Source: Homalodisca vitripennis (lineage: Eukaryota > Arthropoda > Insecta > Hemiptera > Cicadellidae). From it: a stretch of DNA of 64,000 nucleotides. How positions within the stretch are numbered: the first letter of the stretch is position 1; the number at the start of each line of letters is the position of its first letter. Of the stretch, positions 1 through 11,620 are shown piece after piece. The stretch lies in contig NC_060207.1 in assembly GCF_021130785.1 (NCBI RefSeq), positions 106,973,501-107,037,500 on the forward strand. Direction: 5' to 3'. The position numbers and the translations under genes are program-made. The notes beneath the pieces were generated by a model. The model worked only from the letters and a program-made list of their open reading frames with translations, did not search any database and was not told where the DNA came from.

Positions 1-79
1 CATGTGTTGCTAATTAAATTGGAAACAGGGGAAAATATTCCCCAGTTTGAAAAATCTTGATAAGTATGAAAGTGATTTT

Positions 80-721
80 GTTGCAATGAAGGAGTACTTG
101 GGAGTAACATGGAAGGATTCTAAATAATTTGTTGTTTTGAGCAATCGCCACACCAACAGTCAATCTACAGTTAAGAGAATGCAACAAAATGGTGAAAAGA
201 AGAAAGTACCATGTCCATCTGCCATCATTTTGTATAATGAAATTATGGGAGGTGTAGACATTTCGGGCCAAAAGGTGAGTGTTTGTACTTTTATGGACTT
301 TTTTATGGTGGAAGAAAGTTCTTTATAAGCTTCTTTTAACTGCTGCTAGTCAATGTCTGAATTTTATACCAGGATGTCCAACATAGGAAACAATTGCTTC
401 TAACATTCATGATACCACTCGCTGAAAAACTCCTTGAGGAGGGTTTAAAAAATCCTCAAGCAGTCAAGCATTGGAAGAATATAAAAAAGAATCAAAATGA
501 TGGCCATCGTGGGCACTCATCTGGCTGTTGAAGAGAAAACAACGAAAAGATGCAAACACTGTGCTGGTGAACAAAAGTAAACAAGAACCAAAACAATGTG
601 CCAGGAGTGTAATTTTCTCATCTATAAAAACTGTTTTGCCATGTGCCACATTAAGAAAGAAAAGTTTGTATCTTATTTTAAGCAATTTGATTTAAATTAT
701 AATAAACATGTGTTAGAATAA
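80..721 (+). pseudogene. decayed piggyBac-family transposase, C-terminal part
   Basis: Relic of the 3' half of a piggyBac (PGBD-like) DDE transposase. Reading around 137-270 gives a block containing VPCPSAIILYNEIMGGVD, which is the family's conserved CP..I..YN..MGGVD motif before the last catalytic region. After a frame change, positions near 300-390 read WWKKVLYKLLLTAA, the family's helix after the catalytic core. The last part (about 536-721) reads RCKHCAGEQK, a stop, then MCQECNFLIYKNCFAMCH, the cysteine-rich C-terminal zinc domain of piggyBac transposases, ending in TAA at 719-721. At least one frameshift and two internal stops (one near 133, one in the Cys domain) show it is dead. The N-terminal domain lies left of the window or is lost. 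The family assignment rests on motif recognition only. Confidence 0.75.
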
Positions 722-1677
722 AATCTTTTTTCCTTATTGCTACCCAGTAAGGATAATAGTGTGTTAACTACTACTGGGACACATATGTTAACACCAAAGA
801 TTTAAAAAATAATAAAATAAATATAAAACTATACAAATATTTCTTTCTCTAACAATTTAACCCATCAAACAGATTTACATATTTTTTTAAATAAAATCAG
901 TAGTGGAAGGATTAAGGAAATGAATAGTGCTTTTTAAACAAGACAATAACTAAAAAAGTATAAAAATAAAAACTTGTATTATTGGAAAGTTTGTTTAAAT
1001 TAATATATATATAATTTCCAACAAGAAAAGAGCTTCAAGAATGTATATTTTTAATAAAAATCCAATAACCACAAGGTTTGAAACACTAACCACTATGATA
1101 AAGAAGGATTCAAAGTAGAATTTATACACTGAAACGGTCTAGCCATATTGAACATTCAGTGTTTGCCTGCTACTGTAGCACTCCACCACCAATCAAACAA
1201 TATCATAGCCTATCACTCAACAAACAAGAGAGGAGGGGGAGACAGGCAGCTGCTATAACATTTGCTTCAACAGATATACAGTTAGTTAAAAAGTCTGGAT
1301 ATTTTAGATTTTTAATGGAGAAATTATTGAAACAAAACTCAAGACACTTTCTTATAGAGGTGTAAATGAACTTTTTGGTAAATACTACAAGTCTATTAAT
1401 ATGCAGTATCTAAGTGTTTGTTAATGGTCTTTATAAAAATACAATTAGTATTAAAAGTATTTTAACTCAGTAAGAAAATAGCATCTCATTAAAATCACCT
1501 AATTCAAGAACTTATTTCACTTTTCTATATGCAAATATTTATTTGTAAGCCTTTGAGTAATATGAAAAATAACAGACAGCTGTTGCCGTGGTCGCTGCGC
1601 TTTACTTTGTTGTAGTTTTCGTCTAGGTTAGTTATCATTCGGCCGCGACGTATTGTTTTGATCTGTGTTATTATTCA
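722..1677. other. AT-rich stretch, no gene seen
   Basis: No supported exon. Positions 1570-1677 are clearly richer in G and C than their surroundings and run directly into the duplicated segment at 1678-1798. They may be the 5' part of the same unidentified element. Confidence 0.5.
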
Positions 1678-1798
1678 CTGTGCGATAGATTCTTGCTCCT
1701 TGTGTGTGTATTTTATTATGAGTTGCTACAGTGCCTCAGAGCACTTCAGGAGGCCTGTAGGGGGAGGCATAAGAAAGAGGGTAGCGCAGCGATCAGAA
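1678..1798 (+). repeat. copy 1 of a duplicated 0.12-kb segment
   Basis: Nearly identical to 3024-3151, differing mainly by a 5-base insertion in the second copy. Both copies carry an ATG followed by the same reading, MSCYSASEHFRRPVGGGIRK, continuing about eight residues before the copies diverge. The segment is GC-richer than its flanks. It looks like the start of a mobile-element transcript, but I do not recognise the family. Confidence 0.65.
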
Positions 1799-3023
1799 TC
1801 TGACTAAGTTTCTTTAGTCAAATGTAAATATGTATATAAACAAAAGGACCATAATAAAAGTTTTTTTTACTATTCATAATTATTATAACAGACATTTAGC
1901 TTTTGTGAGGTTATATGTTCATCCAAACCAATATTGTTTAAGAAGTGTTTACTTTGAATGTGTCCATTGTGCAAATTTTGATGTGCGGAACATTTTTTTA
2001 GTTTTTATATTTTGTGTGTGTAGTTTTTGTTCAAAAGGCTTTAAAGTGACATTTTTACTGTTCACAATGAAATTTGAAACAATTTGTATATTATGAAATA
2101 TTTATAACCATGTTTTAAAACACATTTACAACCTCACCATCTAAAAAAAAACAAAAAGAAAAAAATAATCTACTATTTGTCAATACTTTTTTTAAAGAAA
2201 AGTGGTAATTGTTTTAAATTATCTTTATTTCCTAAAACATGTTTTTCTGAAAAGAATTATATTTAACACATGATTTTTGATATTTGTATCTAAAAAGTGG
2301 CTTTTAAGAAACCATGTATTTTGCTTCAAAACAGCCCAGCATTTTAAAGTGATTTAATTATCACTTGGAGGGTTAAAGTTACTTACCCGTATGATATAAG
2401 CAGTTATATTATTTGTTAATGAACAGTTACATAGAGGTTAAAAAACTTCTAAGGTGAAAAAGTCAATTTTTACATGTTTTATGAATTTTTTATGTTTATT
2501 ACAACGATTCTGAGTCCCACTGCATTTGGGTTAATAAAACCAGTAATTAGTAAAATTTGACGGGCATGGCTACAATGGCCATAGGTCTTAGAGGGGTTAA
2601 CATGTGAGGTTAGGTATCGTTTTATCTGACAATGCCATCACCAGGAACAATCTTAACATTTTGGTTTATAATGTAAAAACTAACTTACAGCAGCTTCCAT
2701 TACGTATGAGATTGGTGGCAAACTATTGATTGTCAAAAATCTACATAACACAACATTATTCTACATAAGTACAATTTTACATTTTTCAAAAAACACTAGA
2801 GATTGTAATTAGTTTGAAGACACAGTTTTGTTCAAAACACATTCTAAACATGAATCATTAATATAGTTAGAATTTTCAAAAGTCCAAAATTACAGCACCA
2901 TTACAAAATAATAATGTGTCTCTGAAAATAAATTTTGAGAAAAAACTTTTCCCACTCATTTGTAGCCATAATTCAGGAAAACTAATTCACCATACATTTT
3001 TTTATTTTATTGGAAACCACTAA
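1799..3023. other. AT-rich interval between the duplicated segments
   Basis: No gene seen. It contains a piggyBac-type terminus at 2352-2376 (listed separately) and two further GGGTTAA strings near 2528 and 2597 that I could not pair with a left end. Confidence 0.4.
2352..2376 (-). repeat. orphan piggyBac-type terminus with subterminal palindrome
   Basis: Reads inward from a TTAA target (2373-2376) as CCCTCCAAGTGAT, matching the ends at 35659, 47513 and 55024. It overlaps a palindrome with seven-base arms (AAGTGAT and ATCACTT around 2353-2366). No partner end was found to the left, so this is probably a truncated element. Confidence 0.45.
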
Positions 3024-3151
3024 CTGTGCGATAGATTCTTGCTTCTTGTGTGTGTATTTTCTATTTTATTATGAGTTGCTACAGTGCCTCAGAGCACTTC
3101 AGGAGGCCTGTAGGGGGAGGCATAAGAAAGAGGGTAGCGCAGCGATCAGAA
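3024..3151 (+). repeat. copy 2 of the duplicated 0.12-kb segment
   Basis: Second copy of 1678-1798 in the same orientation, with an extra CTATT within the T/A-rich part before the shared ATG. After the shared part the reading frame runs on through a short direct repeat of AAGACAGTCGCC (near 3149 and 3177) and stops. Confidence 0.65.
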
Positions 3152-3970
3152 GACAGTCGCCTTCAATTATTTCTAAGAAGACAGTCGCCAAATAATAGCC
3201 TATTATCAATTATATTTTATGCATTTTTAGTAGTGGTTAAATTTTCTTCAACTCAAAATTCATATGAAGATGCTTAATAATGGTTTAAGATAATGTGTCA
3301 GTGTACTAAAGATGGATGATCAATACCAATAGTTAGTTTGCGATGAGCGGAATTGTGACAATGGTTTTAATTTTTGACAGTTAATCCTACAATGGATTTA
3401 ATCACCACTGTTATACCGAAAAAGATCCCTGACAAGTTATTTTGACATGAACTACTGTTGTTTTTCTTATGTTTGTTGAGGAGTCTTGGTTCTAAATAGT
3501 GGGGTGACTATGAAATAAATATCAATAAATAGTTTCCTAGTTTCTTACTAGCTGCTCTGATTATGTTAATGATAAACATTCGAGATTTTTAGTTTTTGCA
3601 TACAAGAACTTTTGGTAGTAATTTGTTTTATTTTAGTGTACTTTAAGTTAACTCCAAACTCTATTAGAAAGACTTGCTTATAACTTAGCTTATTAACAAA
3701 GCAAGTTATTTTAGACCACGTTAGCACCAATTATTCAGTATAATTTTATAGTTCCATATGTTTTCAGTCTCAGTAAATAGACCAAAACCAGTCAGTCGAA
3801 CATTAAAGTCATTCATTAGCTGTTAAGACTAATACCTGCCTTTCCTGTTTGTGACTGCTAATCCTGCTTTAACCTGACGTAGCACAGATTTGTTCAATTA
3901 TATATTATCTATATTTGGTTTGTAAATTAAGTCGTTAAATTTAAAAGTAATATATTTACTAGATACATAC
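3152..3970. other. no gene seen
   Basis: AT-rich sequence without splice-bounded open frames. In the model proposed here it would be intron of the minus-strand gene whose exons are at 3971-4280. Confidence 0.4.
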
Positions 3971-4055
3971 TCCAGAGAGGGCGATGGCCCGCAGCACGTC
4001 CTGGGGGGTGGTTTTCGAGTCCAGCACGTGGATCATGTCGGTCACTGAGACATTC
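3971..4055 (-). CDS. internal coding exon of an unidentified minus-strand gene
   Basis: On the minus strand an acceptor preceded by a long pyrimidine tract (ending CAACATGAG, cut before 4055) opens an 85-base exon that ends in front of the donor GTATGT (3970-3965). Read in the phase set by the exon at 4280-4204, it gives NVSVTDMIHVLDSKTTPQDV followed by LRAIALSG. The exon is much richer in G and C than its surroundings and has third-position bias like real coding sequence. An alternative acceptor after TTTTAG would start it at 4162 in the same frame (64 codons). It ends in phase 0, so coding continues left. The wording resembles a small ubiquitin-like or Ras-association fold, but that is only an impression and I do not name the gene. 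Confidence 0.55.
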
Positions 4056-4203
4056 CTCATGTTGAGGTTAGGGGTGAGGGTAGGGTGCAGTAGAGGGCAA
4101 GTCACTGGTACGAATGAGCAAAGAGGCAGCCTGTGTCCAGTCTTGGACAGAGTTGTGTCTAACTAAAATCTAATAATAGTTAATTTGTGTAAGCTGTCAG
4201 CAC

Positions 4204-4280
4204 TGCCACGGGGGGTCTCCGTTTAGTGCCTCACGCCAGTCGACCAAGCTTAGAGGGCTGCACACCAGCCGACCCGAACC
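4204..4280 (-). CDS. internal coding exon of the same unidentified minus-strand gene
   Basis: Minus-strand exon with a good acceptor (TTTGTTGCAG, cut before 4280). It reads GSGRLVCSPLSLVDWREALN then GDPPWQ. A donor beginning GTGCTG (4203-4198) leaves two bases that complete a glutamine codon with the first base of the exon at 4055, giving PPWQ-NVSVTD without a stop. If unspliced, the frame ends at TGA one codon later. The implied intron (4203-4056) is 148 bases. The donor is weak, which is the main doubt. It starts in phase 0, compatible with the phase-0 donor proposed for the candidate first exon at 20090-19926. Product unknown. Confidence 0.5.
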
Positions 4281-5547
4281 CTGCAACAAATACAATATGT
4301 TAGCAAGACTCACAAGTAAGACAAAAGTTATAATTGGTGAAACTAAACAATATAAATGAACTAATTGGGTTTAAGTTTCTTATTTGGCACTGGAAAAGAT
4401 TCAGCAGGTTCCCAAAATATAGCCAAGACCCAAAATAGTCAAAACCAGAATGTAGTCTATACCAAAATACAGTTAAGACCGAAATACAGCCAAAACCTGA
4501 ATATAGCAATAGCCAAGACCATAGTTTGGGTTCTAAATACAACTGTAGAAATTTCTTGCACCCTATTGGCTATTAGGATATTGCTAAGAACGCATCAATC
4601 TTAGCTAAAAACAAGGCTATAACTCATTCAACCATCACTCTCATCCCCCAATAGTATTTGCCTACATTTGTGTAGTTGTGCCAGAATCTTTAAATTATAA
4701 TAATTTAATGATATAAGAGAAAAAATACTCTCCAAAATCACAAGTATTAGCTGACATATAAAAAATGTAATAGTGAAATAGATTAATAAATAAATATTAA
4801 ATAGATATGAAACTATTAATCGTGAGAACTCTAAATTCAGAGCACCGATATCAGAAGAAATTATATAGTTCAACAGTATTGTGTTTTTCTTTCCTTTTGT
4901 GAGCTAGAAGACCCACATTATTCATGAGCAGATACAATATCTTGTTCCGTTTAATTAACAAAACCAATTATAACTCATCTAGTATTACAAATATTTATTT
5001 TTCATATGAACTAATTATTCTAACTAAAATGCCTCCGTTAACTAATAACTTATCTCAGTTTTCTCAATTTGCAAGAACGTTGAATTAAGTGGTATAAGAT
5101 ATTTCTGGGAACATCAGCTTCTTACTAAATTTTATTATTTAATTCTACTTGTTACCTATGTGTAATATACAAATTGCAATTTCAAACTTCAACAATATTT
5201 GAACAATAAAACAGTCATGAATATAAGTGTAGCCAAACAATCATAGTTCTATCACTCTGATAAAAATGTAAGAATTGTTTATTTGATCTATTTCTTACTT
5301 ATACTTAGTTTAAATATTTAAGATATTTGAAAAACAAATTTTATACATAAAAAATAATACCAGATCATAAAAAATCATTATGATTTTACTATAATGGTTA
5401 ATTGTCCAATGTTTTCCATCATTCATTAATAATTAATAACATGAAAGCATAGCAGCTGATAGTGAATTTGTCAATTTACAACAAAAATACTCCAAATATC
5501 ATGACAAAACTTAACCTGAAAACCTATCAACCCAAACAAATTTTCAG
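4281..5547. other. no gene seen
   Basis: AT-rich. Positions 4380-4540 contain loosely repeated CAAAAT/CAGCCAAGACC phrases, a degenerate short repeat. Nothing codes convincingly. Confidence 0.4.
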
Positions 5548-6044
5548 CCACTATGTCAATAATAAAAAGACACACACGACAAGGGAAAACAAGACTAAAA
5601 CTCCCAAGGAAAAGAGTTCTTAAAAATAAATCAACAAACCAATATAAACACAGAAGTAATAAACTGAGAATAGAAAAACACTCAGATGAAACCAATAACA
5701 CTGAAAGGAATTTGAATAAAGAGAATAAAAGCAGTGAAGATGTAAGACCACCACCTCCTGTGAAGGAAAAGCGACCAAAGAACCACCTGAAGAGGCCGGA
5801 CCGTGATTCAGTCTCCAAGGAGCACAGTGTGGAAGGCAGCAGCTACCCACTATACAACAGTGACAGTAGCTCAGATGATGAGGATGCAGTGAGGCAGCAG
5901 AGAAAAAAGACTCATAAGTACATTCAGGATATAAATAAGCCTGCAGAAAACAAAAATAGAAAAGAGCAGAAAAGAAGAGGTCACAATGTCATTAACGAGG
6001 CAAAGAAGAAACCCAAGAGAAGACGGCGACAAAAACAAAATTAA
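5548..6044 (+). CDS. terminal exon encoding a basic, low-complexity protein
   Basis: Opens after a good acceptor (AATTTTCAG, ending 5547), has an ATG at 5553 and runs 163 codons to TAA at 6042-6044. It is followed by AATAAA at 6082 and 6092, so it looks like the last exon of a gene, or a single-exon reading frame. The protein is strongly basic. It has runs of K/R near the start, a PPPP stretch around residue 68, an acidic serine patch (YNSDSSSDDEDAV) near residue 105, and a K/R-rich tail (KKKPKRRRRQKQN) resembling a nuclear localisation signal. No catalytic domain or zinc motif is visible. No recognised family. Upstream exons were not found. It could also be a transposon-derived nuclear protein. 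Confidence 0.5.
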
Positions 6045-6081
6045 CCAATGTATAAATGTAAAATAACAAAATTGTCCAAAC

Positions 6082-6097
6082 AATAAAGACTAATAAA
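6082..6097 (+). terminator. poly(A) signals after the basic-protein exon
   Basis: Two AATAAA hexamers (6082-6087 and 6092-6097) lie 38-53 bases past the stop codon at 6044, at a normal distance for a 3' end. Confidence 0.5.
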
Positions 6098-6724
6098 ATT
6101 TTACTCCATATTTTTTCTCTGGAAACGCGATTTAAAAATCGATTTCCCTTAAAAACTATTATATTGGGTTTAGAAATAGTGCTATTTCAATAGTTGTAAT
6201 CTACTAAAAAGGCCAAAATAATAAAACAGCAGAAAAGCCAATAAATTATAAATGATTTGAATAGTATGTTTTAGAGTGCATTTATATTTAAGTATTTACA
6301 AGACCTTGTGATTTTAAACATGTATGATGCTGACATATATTACATAATTTCATTAATTGCTATTATATTTTAATTGTAAAAGTGAATTAATACCACACTA
6401 TTTACCACATTCAGGCCCAATGACACCATGGCAGTGTACAGGTACATTAGTGCATAAAATTTATGACTTCCATTACTTGCCGATTTTTCATTATCCTAAT
6501 CACACATTTAAGTGGTCATCATAGATAAGTTAGTTCATAAGATTATCAAAGTGGACTTAAATTTCCATTTTTCTTTAAAGATATTTTCCTTATAGCAGGT
6601 GGCAGTCAGTGACCAACCAGTATGTTTTATATTTATTGTTCTCCTTATGCAATTGTTATTTAATTTTCCCTCATTAAATGAAATGAATATTTTACTGTGT
6701 TTCTTTCAAATACTGTGGCAACAG

Positions 6725-7084
6725 GAAGGCTGTTGGTTCATTTCTGTATAAACCACAGAGATTGAAGAAGTGGATTTCTTCCTCGCCTCAAACCGAACAA
6801 GAATGGGAAAACATGGAGCCAGTATTGATGAGTAAATGAGACTGACAAGACAACAATTGTTGGCCAGACATTCAGGACCTAGAAGGATACTTCTGAACAT
6901 ATCTTTTCCAAACCAAACTCCTCTTTTCCGGAAAAACCCCCTACATAACTTTAAACCAAACTTTGAACCCTTGAAGGGTGGACCACACCAATCAAACTGT
7001 CCCAAACAATCTGGTCTGCAGACAAACAATAGAGGAACGCAAAATGATACAAGCTCCTATTTAACTCATAATGCCCATGAATAG
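6725..7084 (+). CDS. candidate exon(s), overlapping frames
   Basis: After an acceptor (CTGTGGCAACAG ending at 6724) one frame is open for 37 codons (includes KAVGSFLYKPQRLKKW) and stops at TGA 6837-6839. In a different frame an ATG at 6836 overlaps that stop and stays open for 82 codons to 7084 (includes LLARHSGPRRILLN). The ATGA overlap may mean two alternative ends, or one exon broken by an indel. Base composition is richer than the flanks. No family recognised, and no donor or poly(A) signal is obvious. It may belong to the same plus-strand unit as 5548-6044. Confidence 0.25.
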
Positions 7085-8922
7085 TTTACATGTGTAGCAA
7101 CCGCCATAATATGGATCCCCAAACATACCATGAAACTGTATCAGCTATAGTACTGGAACAGTTTGGAGATTGAAAAGAACACAATATTTTTGAGATGAAA
7201 TAATTTTATATTATATGGTGCAATCTTGTAACTAAATACAAGATAATGAAATTAAACAATGTATGGAGAAAGATAGGTAATTATTTAGAAATGGATTTTT
7301 GACAAGATGTCATTTCATAGTTCATTAAGTAAGTTTGATATTCACATCTATCAACTACAATCAATGACAGGCAAGTGAGACCTTACAGTTCAGTGGTGAG
7401 GTAGACCTACACTGTACAAGGTCTCAAACTAACACACTGCCTTTTACAGCAGTTGTTTCTCTACCTTGCCTCACACCAGACTACGACTTTCTGCATTATA
7501 TGGTTGCACCTCAAAAGTGCTGACATTATTGGAATAAATTTTGAAATATAAAACCAAACTGTACCTAAAAATGTATCAGTTTGTCATGTTACACAAGAGC
7601 AATTGTTCACAATCTAATACTATTAACGCTCCATCACTACAACAGCTATTTTATTTTTTATTCGAAGCGTTTATTAAAATTCCAAAAGTGTCAAGCAGAG
7701 TATAGTAAAAATTAGTTAAATTTTGTTTACCAGTTTCAAATTAAACTTTAAATATATTTCTATAACAAAAGGTATATCCTTTTTCTTTTATGATAACCAG
7801 GAAAAGAAGTTCCCCATAAAAGACAAAAAAACACGTTTATGTGTGAAAAATACTAAAATTTAAGAACAATTCATTTAGTTGAAAAAACATTGCCAGTTAC
7901 AAATTTAATGTACTTAAATTGTTTTTTATCACTCTGTTTCTTAGAGGCCAGACGCTATCCTTCACTGTGAGGACAACCATAACTCATTGTAATAATGTAC
8001 ATTCACTAATAAATTGACTTATACAATTTTCATTAACTAACAAAGTTTTATAGTAACACCACACTTTCACTCATACTGAAATTAAGCGTTCCGGGTAATA
8101 AACTCCTATTGTTTTCATTATATACAGAAATGAGTTCTTTTTAAACAAGTGAGCTGTTTTATCCATACAAAAGTGTAACTGTAGTCTAGTTGTAATTAGA
8201 TCAAAATAAAAGGTTTGTACTCAGCTATTCCAATGTTGATCATTTATTTGGTTGTAATAAGTTTAGATATTTTCATTTGAATCTCTACATAATATGAAAA
8301 AATAGTTATATCTGTAAATGCTATGCAAGAAGTAGTAACTGGAACTCATTTGTTTGTTGATTTTCAGAGAAAATATCAGGCAATCTGATTTTTTGGACTG
8401 ACTTTGAAAAGTACAGCTGATTGATGGATATTGTAGTAATAATCAACCAATATAGTAGTATATACTACTACTAGTAGTATAGTTGTAGTATTGTGGTTAT
8501 ATATATGTTTATGTAATTTTGTAGTACTTAAAATATTTTAATTCTGTTTTTAACATATTAATGGCCCCCCTCTTGAATAAAGCACATCGTCATCATCAAC
8601 GTCAGTTCGTAATTTTTTTTACACTATTTTTATTAAAACATGTCAAACCTAGGTCCATAAAGACAGAATACACAATGTTCAAAACAATTCACATTAGTTT
8701 AATGCCACTGTTACTAGGTTATTGTCACTAAATAATATTGTAAGAAAAATTAAGAGTTTTAATATTATACAAGTTATTTTTAGTTTCATTATTTTAAAGT
8801 TATGTTTAATAAAACTAAATAAAACGAATTGTATACTACATAGTTGATTGTTATCAAAAAATAAAAGTGGCATAGTTTTATTCTTATTGTAAGTATTGAA
8901 CAAGTGAGCCTATAGAACAAAC
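7085..8922. other. no gene seen
   Basis: AT-rich. Contains a short imperfect inverted repeat (GAGACCTT at 7378 and AAGGTCTC at 7422) and a TAGTAGTATA/TACTACTA cluster near 8455-8480. No supported exon. Confidence 0.4.
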
Positions 8923-9012
8923 CTATATCTCTGGAGAGTAGGAGTGAAGAGGCTAAAAATACTATGATGGCGACACAAGAGATGGACCAGACACAAACGC
9001 AACAGCAACTGC
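8923..9012 (-). CDS. weak candidate coding exon with a hydrophobic stretch
   Basis: Ninety bases on the minus strand, bounded by an acceptor (TATATATTGTAG, cut before 9012) and a donor GTTTGT (8922-8917). One frame reads SCCCVCVWSISCVAIIVFLA and on to LLLSRDIG, which would be a membrane segment. The opposite strand is also open here and reads as a Gln/Thr-rich peptide, so coding strand is uncertain. A length divisible by three fits an internal exon. No homology recognised. Confidence 0.22.
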
Positions 9013-10536
9013 CTACAATATATATATTATGTTTTCTTTCACAGAACTTCACACAAATCGTTTTCACCTTAAGTCAAACAACAGTTACGATTATTAACAA
9101 GATCTGAGGTCGACTAGTCTTTCTAAGAGACTAGAATGTAATACTAACTGTAATAACACATCTGTATCTTATCTGCATAAAAGATATGCCCACCTTCATT
9201 GAAGAAATTGCCCAACAATCATTGATAGTACTTTGCCTATAAAATGTGATGAAATAGGAAAATAACCAATATTAAGTATCTAGAATTTTTCTTACTATTC
9301 ACAGTTTTGTACTGAAAGAGTAAATATTAAGGTTGAGGTGGTAGCACATTGTAAGCCTTATTAGCATTTGTTAAACAGTTATGAGGACAGATTTGAAGAT
9401 CAATCATACAGGGTTTTAGATTGTTATGTGCCTCAAAAAATTAAACTTTTTACCAAGAAATTGTGGTTAGGTGAGTTTATAACTTAGTTACACCTTTATT
9501 GCTGCCTTTAGACAAGGTAATAAACTGTGCATTGTTTCAGTAATTTATATGGTTGAAATAAAAAATACCTTAGGATTCTTTAGTTCTAAAGAGAAATATT
9601 TACTGGTTCATGTTCACTGAAAGTTTTAATTTACTCCAACATTCTCTCTAAAGAGAGCTTGGATCGCAAATATTCCGCAGGTAGCAAATGAATTAATTTC
9701 CAACAAATTAAGTTTTAAAATGTATTAAATTAAAGTTAAAAAAATAACTACTATATGTTACATAAAAAATAATAAATTATCATGTAGATGAAAACAATAA
9801 TACCTATTAACATTTTTTATATTTATTGGAGATATTTTGTTTTTAATTTAGAAATGTACATAACTAAAATGTTGTATACTAAATTTAATAAACTAAACTT
9901 ATATAGGAACATAGTCAATTGTTCTGTGGTTTTGTTAAGACAGTTCAGTAAGTGATGTATTTCTACTGATCACGCCCACGTTTTGTGAATGAGTGAGTCA
10001 TCTCTCTGTGAGTGAAAGTGTGGTGCAAACTGTTGCCAACAGATGTTACTCAGTTTCTTATGAACTCTATACAGATTTTGTGGGTCATTTGATTCGGAAA
10101 AGTCTGAAGGGTTTCTAGAATGGCTGAATGAAAATTTCTCCTTTTTTAACAATCTGTAATATGATTCTTATTTTGTGTTTAATGGATCTCTTTGGAAAAT
10201 AAACGGATGAAGCTCAACAAAAAGATTCTAAAGTTGTATCCCTCGTCTACCAATCTTTGATATCATTCTCTAGAGTAAGAGGGGAAAATTAACATTTTGA
10301 TTCAATTGAGTTCATATCTTATTAAAGTTATCTGGTTTTCTTTGATACAGTGCAAGAATTCCATGCAATTGATGGATGACTAATAATGAATAACACTACA
10401 AAACCAGCAATGTAATAAATGATCATAATCTACCACAATATGATGATATGTGGGTAATTCATTGCAGAAAATAAAGGATGTCATTGTCTTAGAGGATTAA
10501 GCTATAAGTAATGAGAATGAATTATATATATATATT
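9013..10536. other. no gene seen
   Basis: AT-rich. A 60-codon minus-strand frame (10152-9970) lacks splice or promoter support and is not claimed as a gene. Confidence 0.4.
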
Positions 10537-11620
10537 AGCAGTTACCCGCGGCTTCATATGAAATTTCCTGTTGAAAAACTGGACAATATTCATGTATTCT
10601 TTTTCTATTGACATAATAAACAGTCTAGAGATAATCTATAGTCACTTAAGGCTATTCCTATCTCCTGATCCATTTTAAATTTAAGTTAAAAGAACAGTGT
10701 TTTGGGATACTGAAGTCGTAAAGTGAAACAGTTTTTATAATATTCGTATTTCCCTCCAACATTCCATGATAATTTATTGAAGTTTTCCGATGATTTCAGT
10801 AACAATAAGAGTTAGTCTGTTTATTCCAATGACAAACGTGTATCGTGCAACTCAAAAGTTGCTGCGGTCAATACGAGTCTGTTTTGGTAGTTTAAATTCA
10901 CTCCCGGTCTATCTATTTACGGTTCAACAATTGATTTATACTGTTAAACTGACAAAATTTTCTCATATGTTGGTTTCGGAATCCAACTTAGATTAAATTT
11001 TGGTGATTAAGTGATTTTGATATTTTTACTGATCAATAAATATGTATAAGGGGTATATGCTTCTAGTATAAGAGCAAGAGTATGTTATCCCCATTTGCTT
11101 TTCTATAACTACAGTAAAAATACCATACACAATGTTAAAGGAAATAATCAGATTCAATTACTTTATATGCAAACATTCACAGCTGTATACAATAAGGTAG
11201 TTTTTATAACAGCGTATAAATAGCATTTCCATTGCATTTTAGATAGATTATTGATCATTGGGGCAATCTAAATTTAAAATTAAATAACTTCGTCTTTGCA
11301 ATCTGCATTACACTACTGATCAAGCACTTCACAATAATTTAATATATACTAAAATTTTAATGTAAATAAATGTTTCTGCCTCTTTGATAAACTTCAGCTT
11401 AGTGTTAACAGCTGTTAAGTATCAGTTCAATTTGTATTATCCAATGTAAAACACTCCAACATCAACAATTTATAAATTAATTACATAAACTATTTAAATT
11501 GGACCAAATTGTGAATCTATACCATTCTTGAATCCCCTTCAACACACGCAAAAAATGTCATCAAAATCGGTCCAGTAATTCAGGAGGAGTTTAGTGACAC
11601 ACACACATACGCATGCATGC
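10537..11620 (+). repeat. dispersed retroelement-like repeat, family G, longest copy
   Basis: Begins with GCAGTTACCCGCGGCTTC and ends with a phrase like CATCAAAATCGGTCCAGTAA followed by a CA-rich tail (11580-11620). Start and end phrases of this type are common at the edges of degraded RTE-like or SINE-like insect repeats. Positions about 10660-10745 match 37675-37755 and 45285-45340 (shared phrases AAGAACAGTG and GTGAAACAGTTTTTA). It has no coding capacity. The class is inferred from memory of similar insect repeats, not proven. Confidence 0.5.

Noticed and set aside
847..860. TTAACCC as a piggyBac left end pairing with 2376
   Set aside because: After CCC the sequence (ATCAAAC) does not match the CCCTCCAAGTG end.
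3984..4166. Plus-strand 60-codon frame
   Set aside because: Shadow of the minus-strand exons at 3971-4280, which have splice sites and a consistent phase.
8940..9010. Plus-strand Gln/Thr-rich reading (MMATQEMDQTQTQQQLP)
   Set aside because: No donor follows it. The minus-strand reading of the same bases has both acceptor and donor, though neither is strong.
9970..10152. Minus-strand 60-codon frame
   Set aside because: Protein-like in places but no splice sites, promoter or recognisable family.
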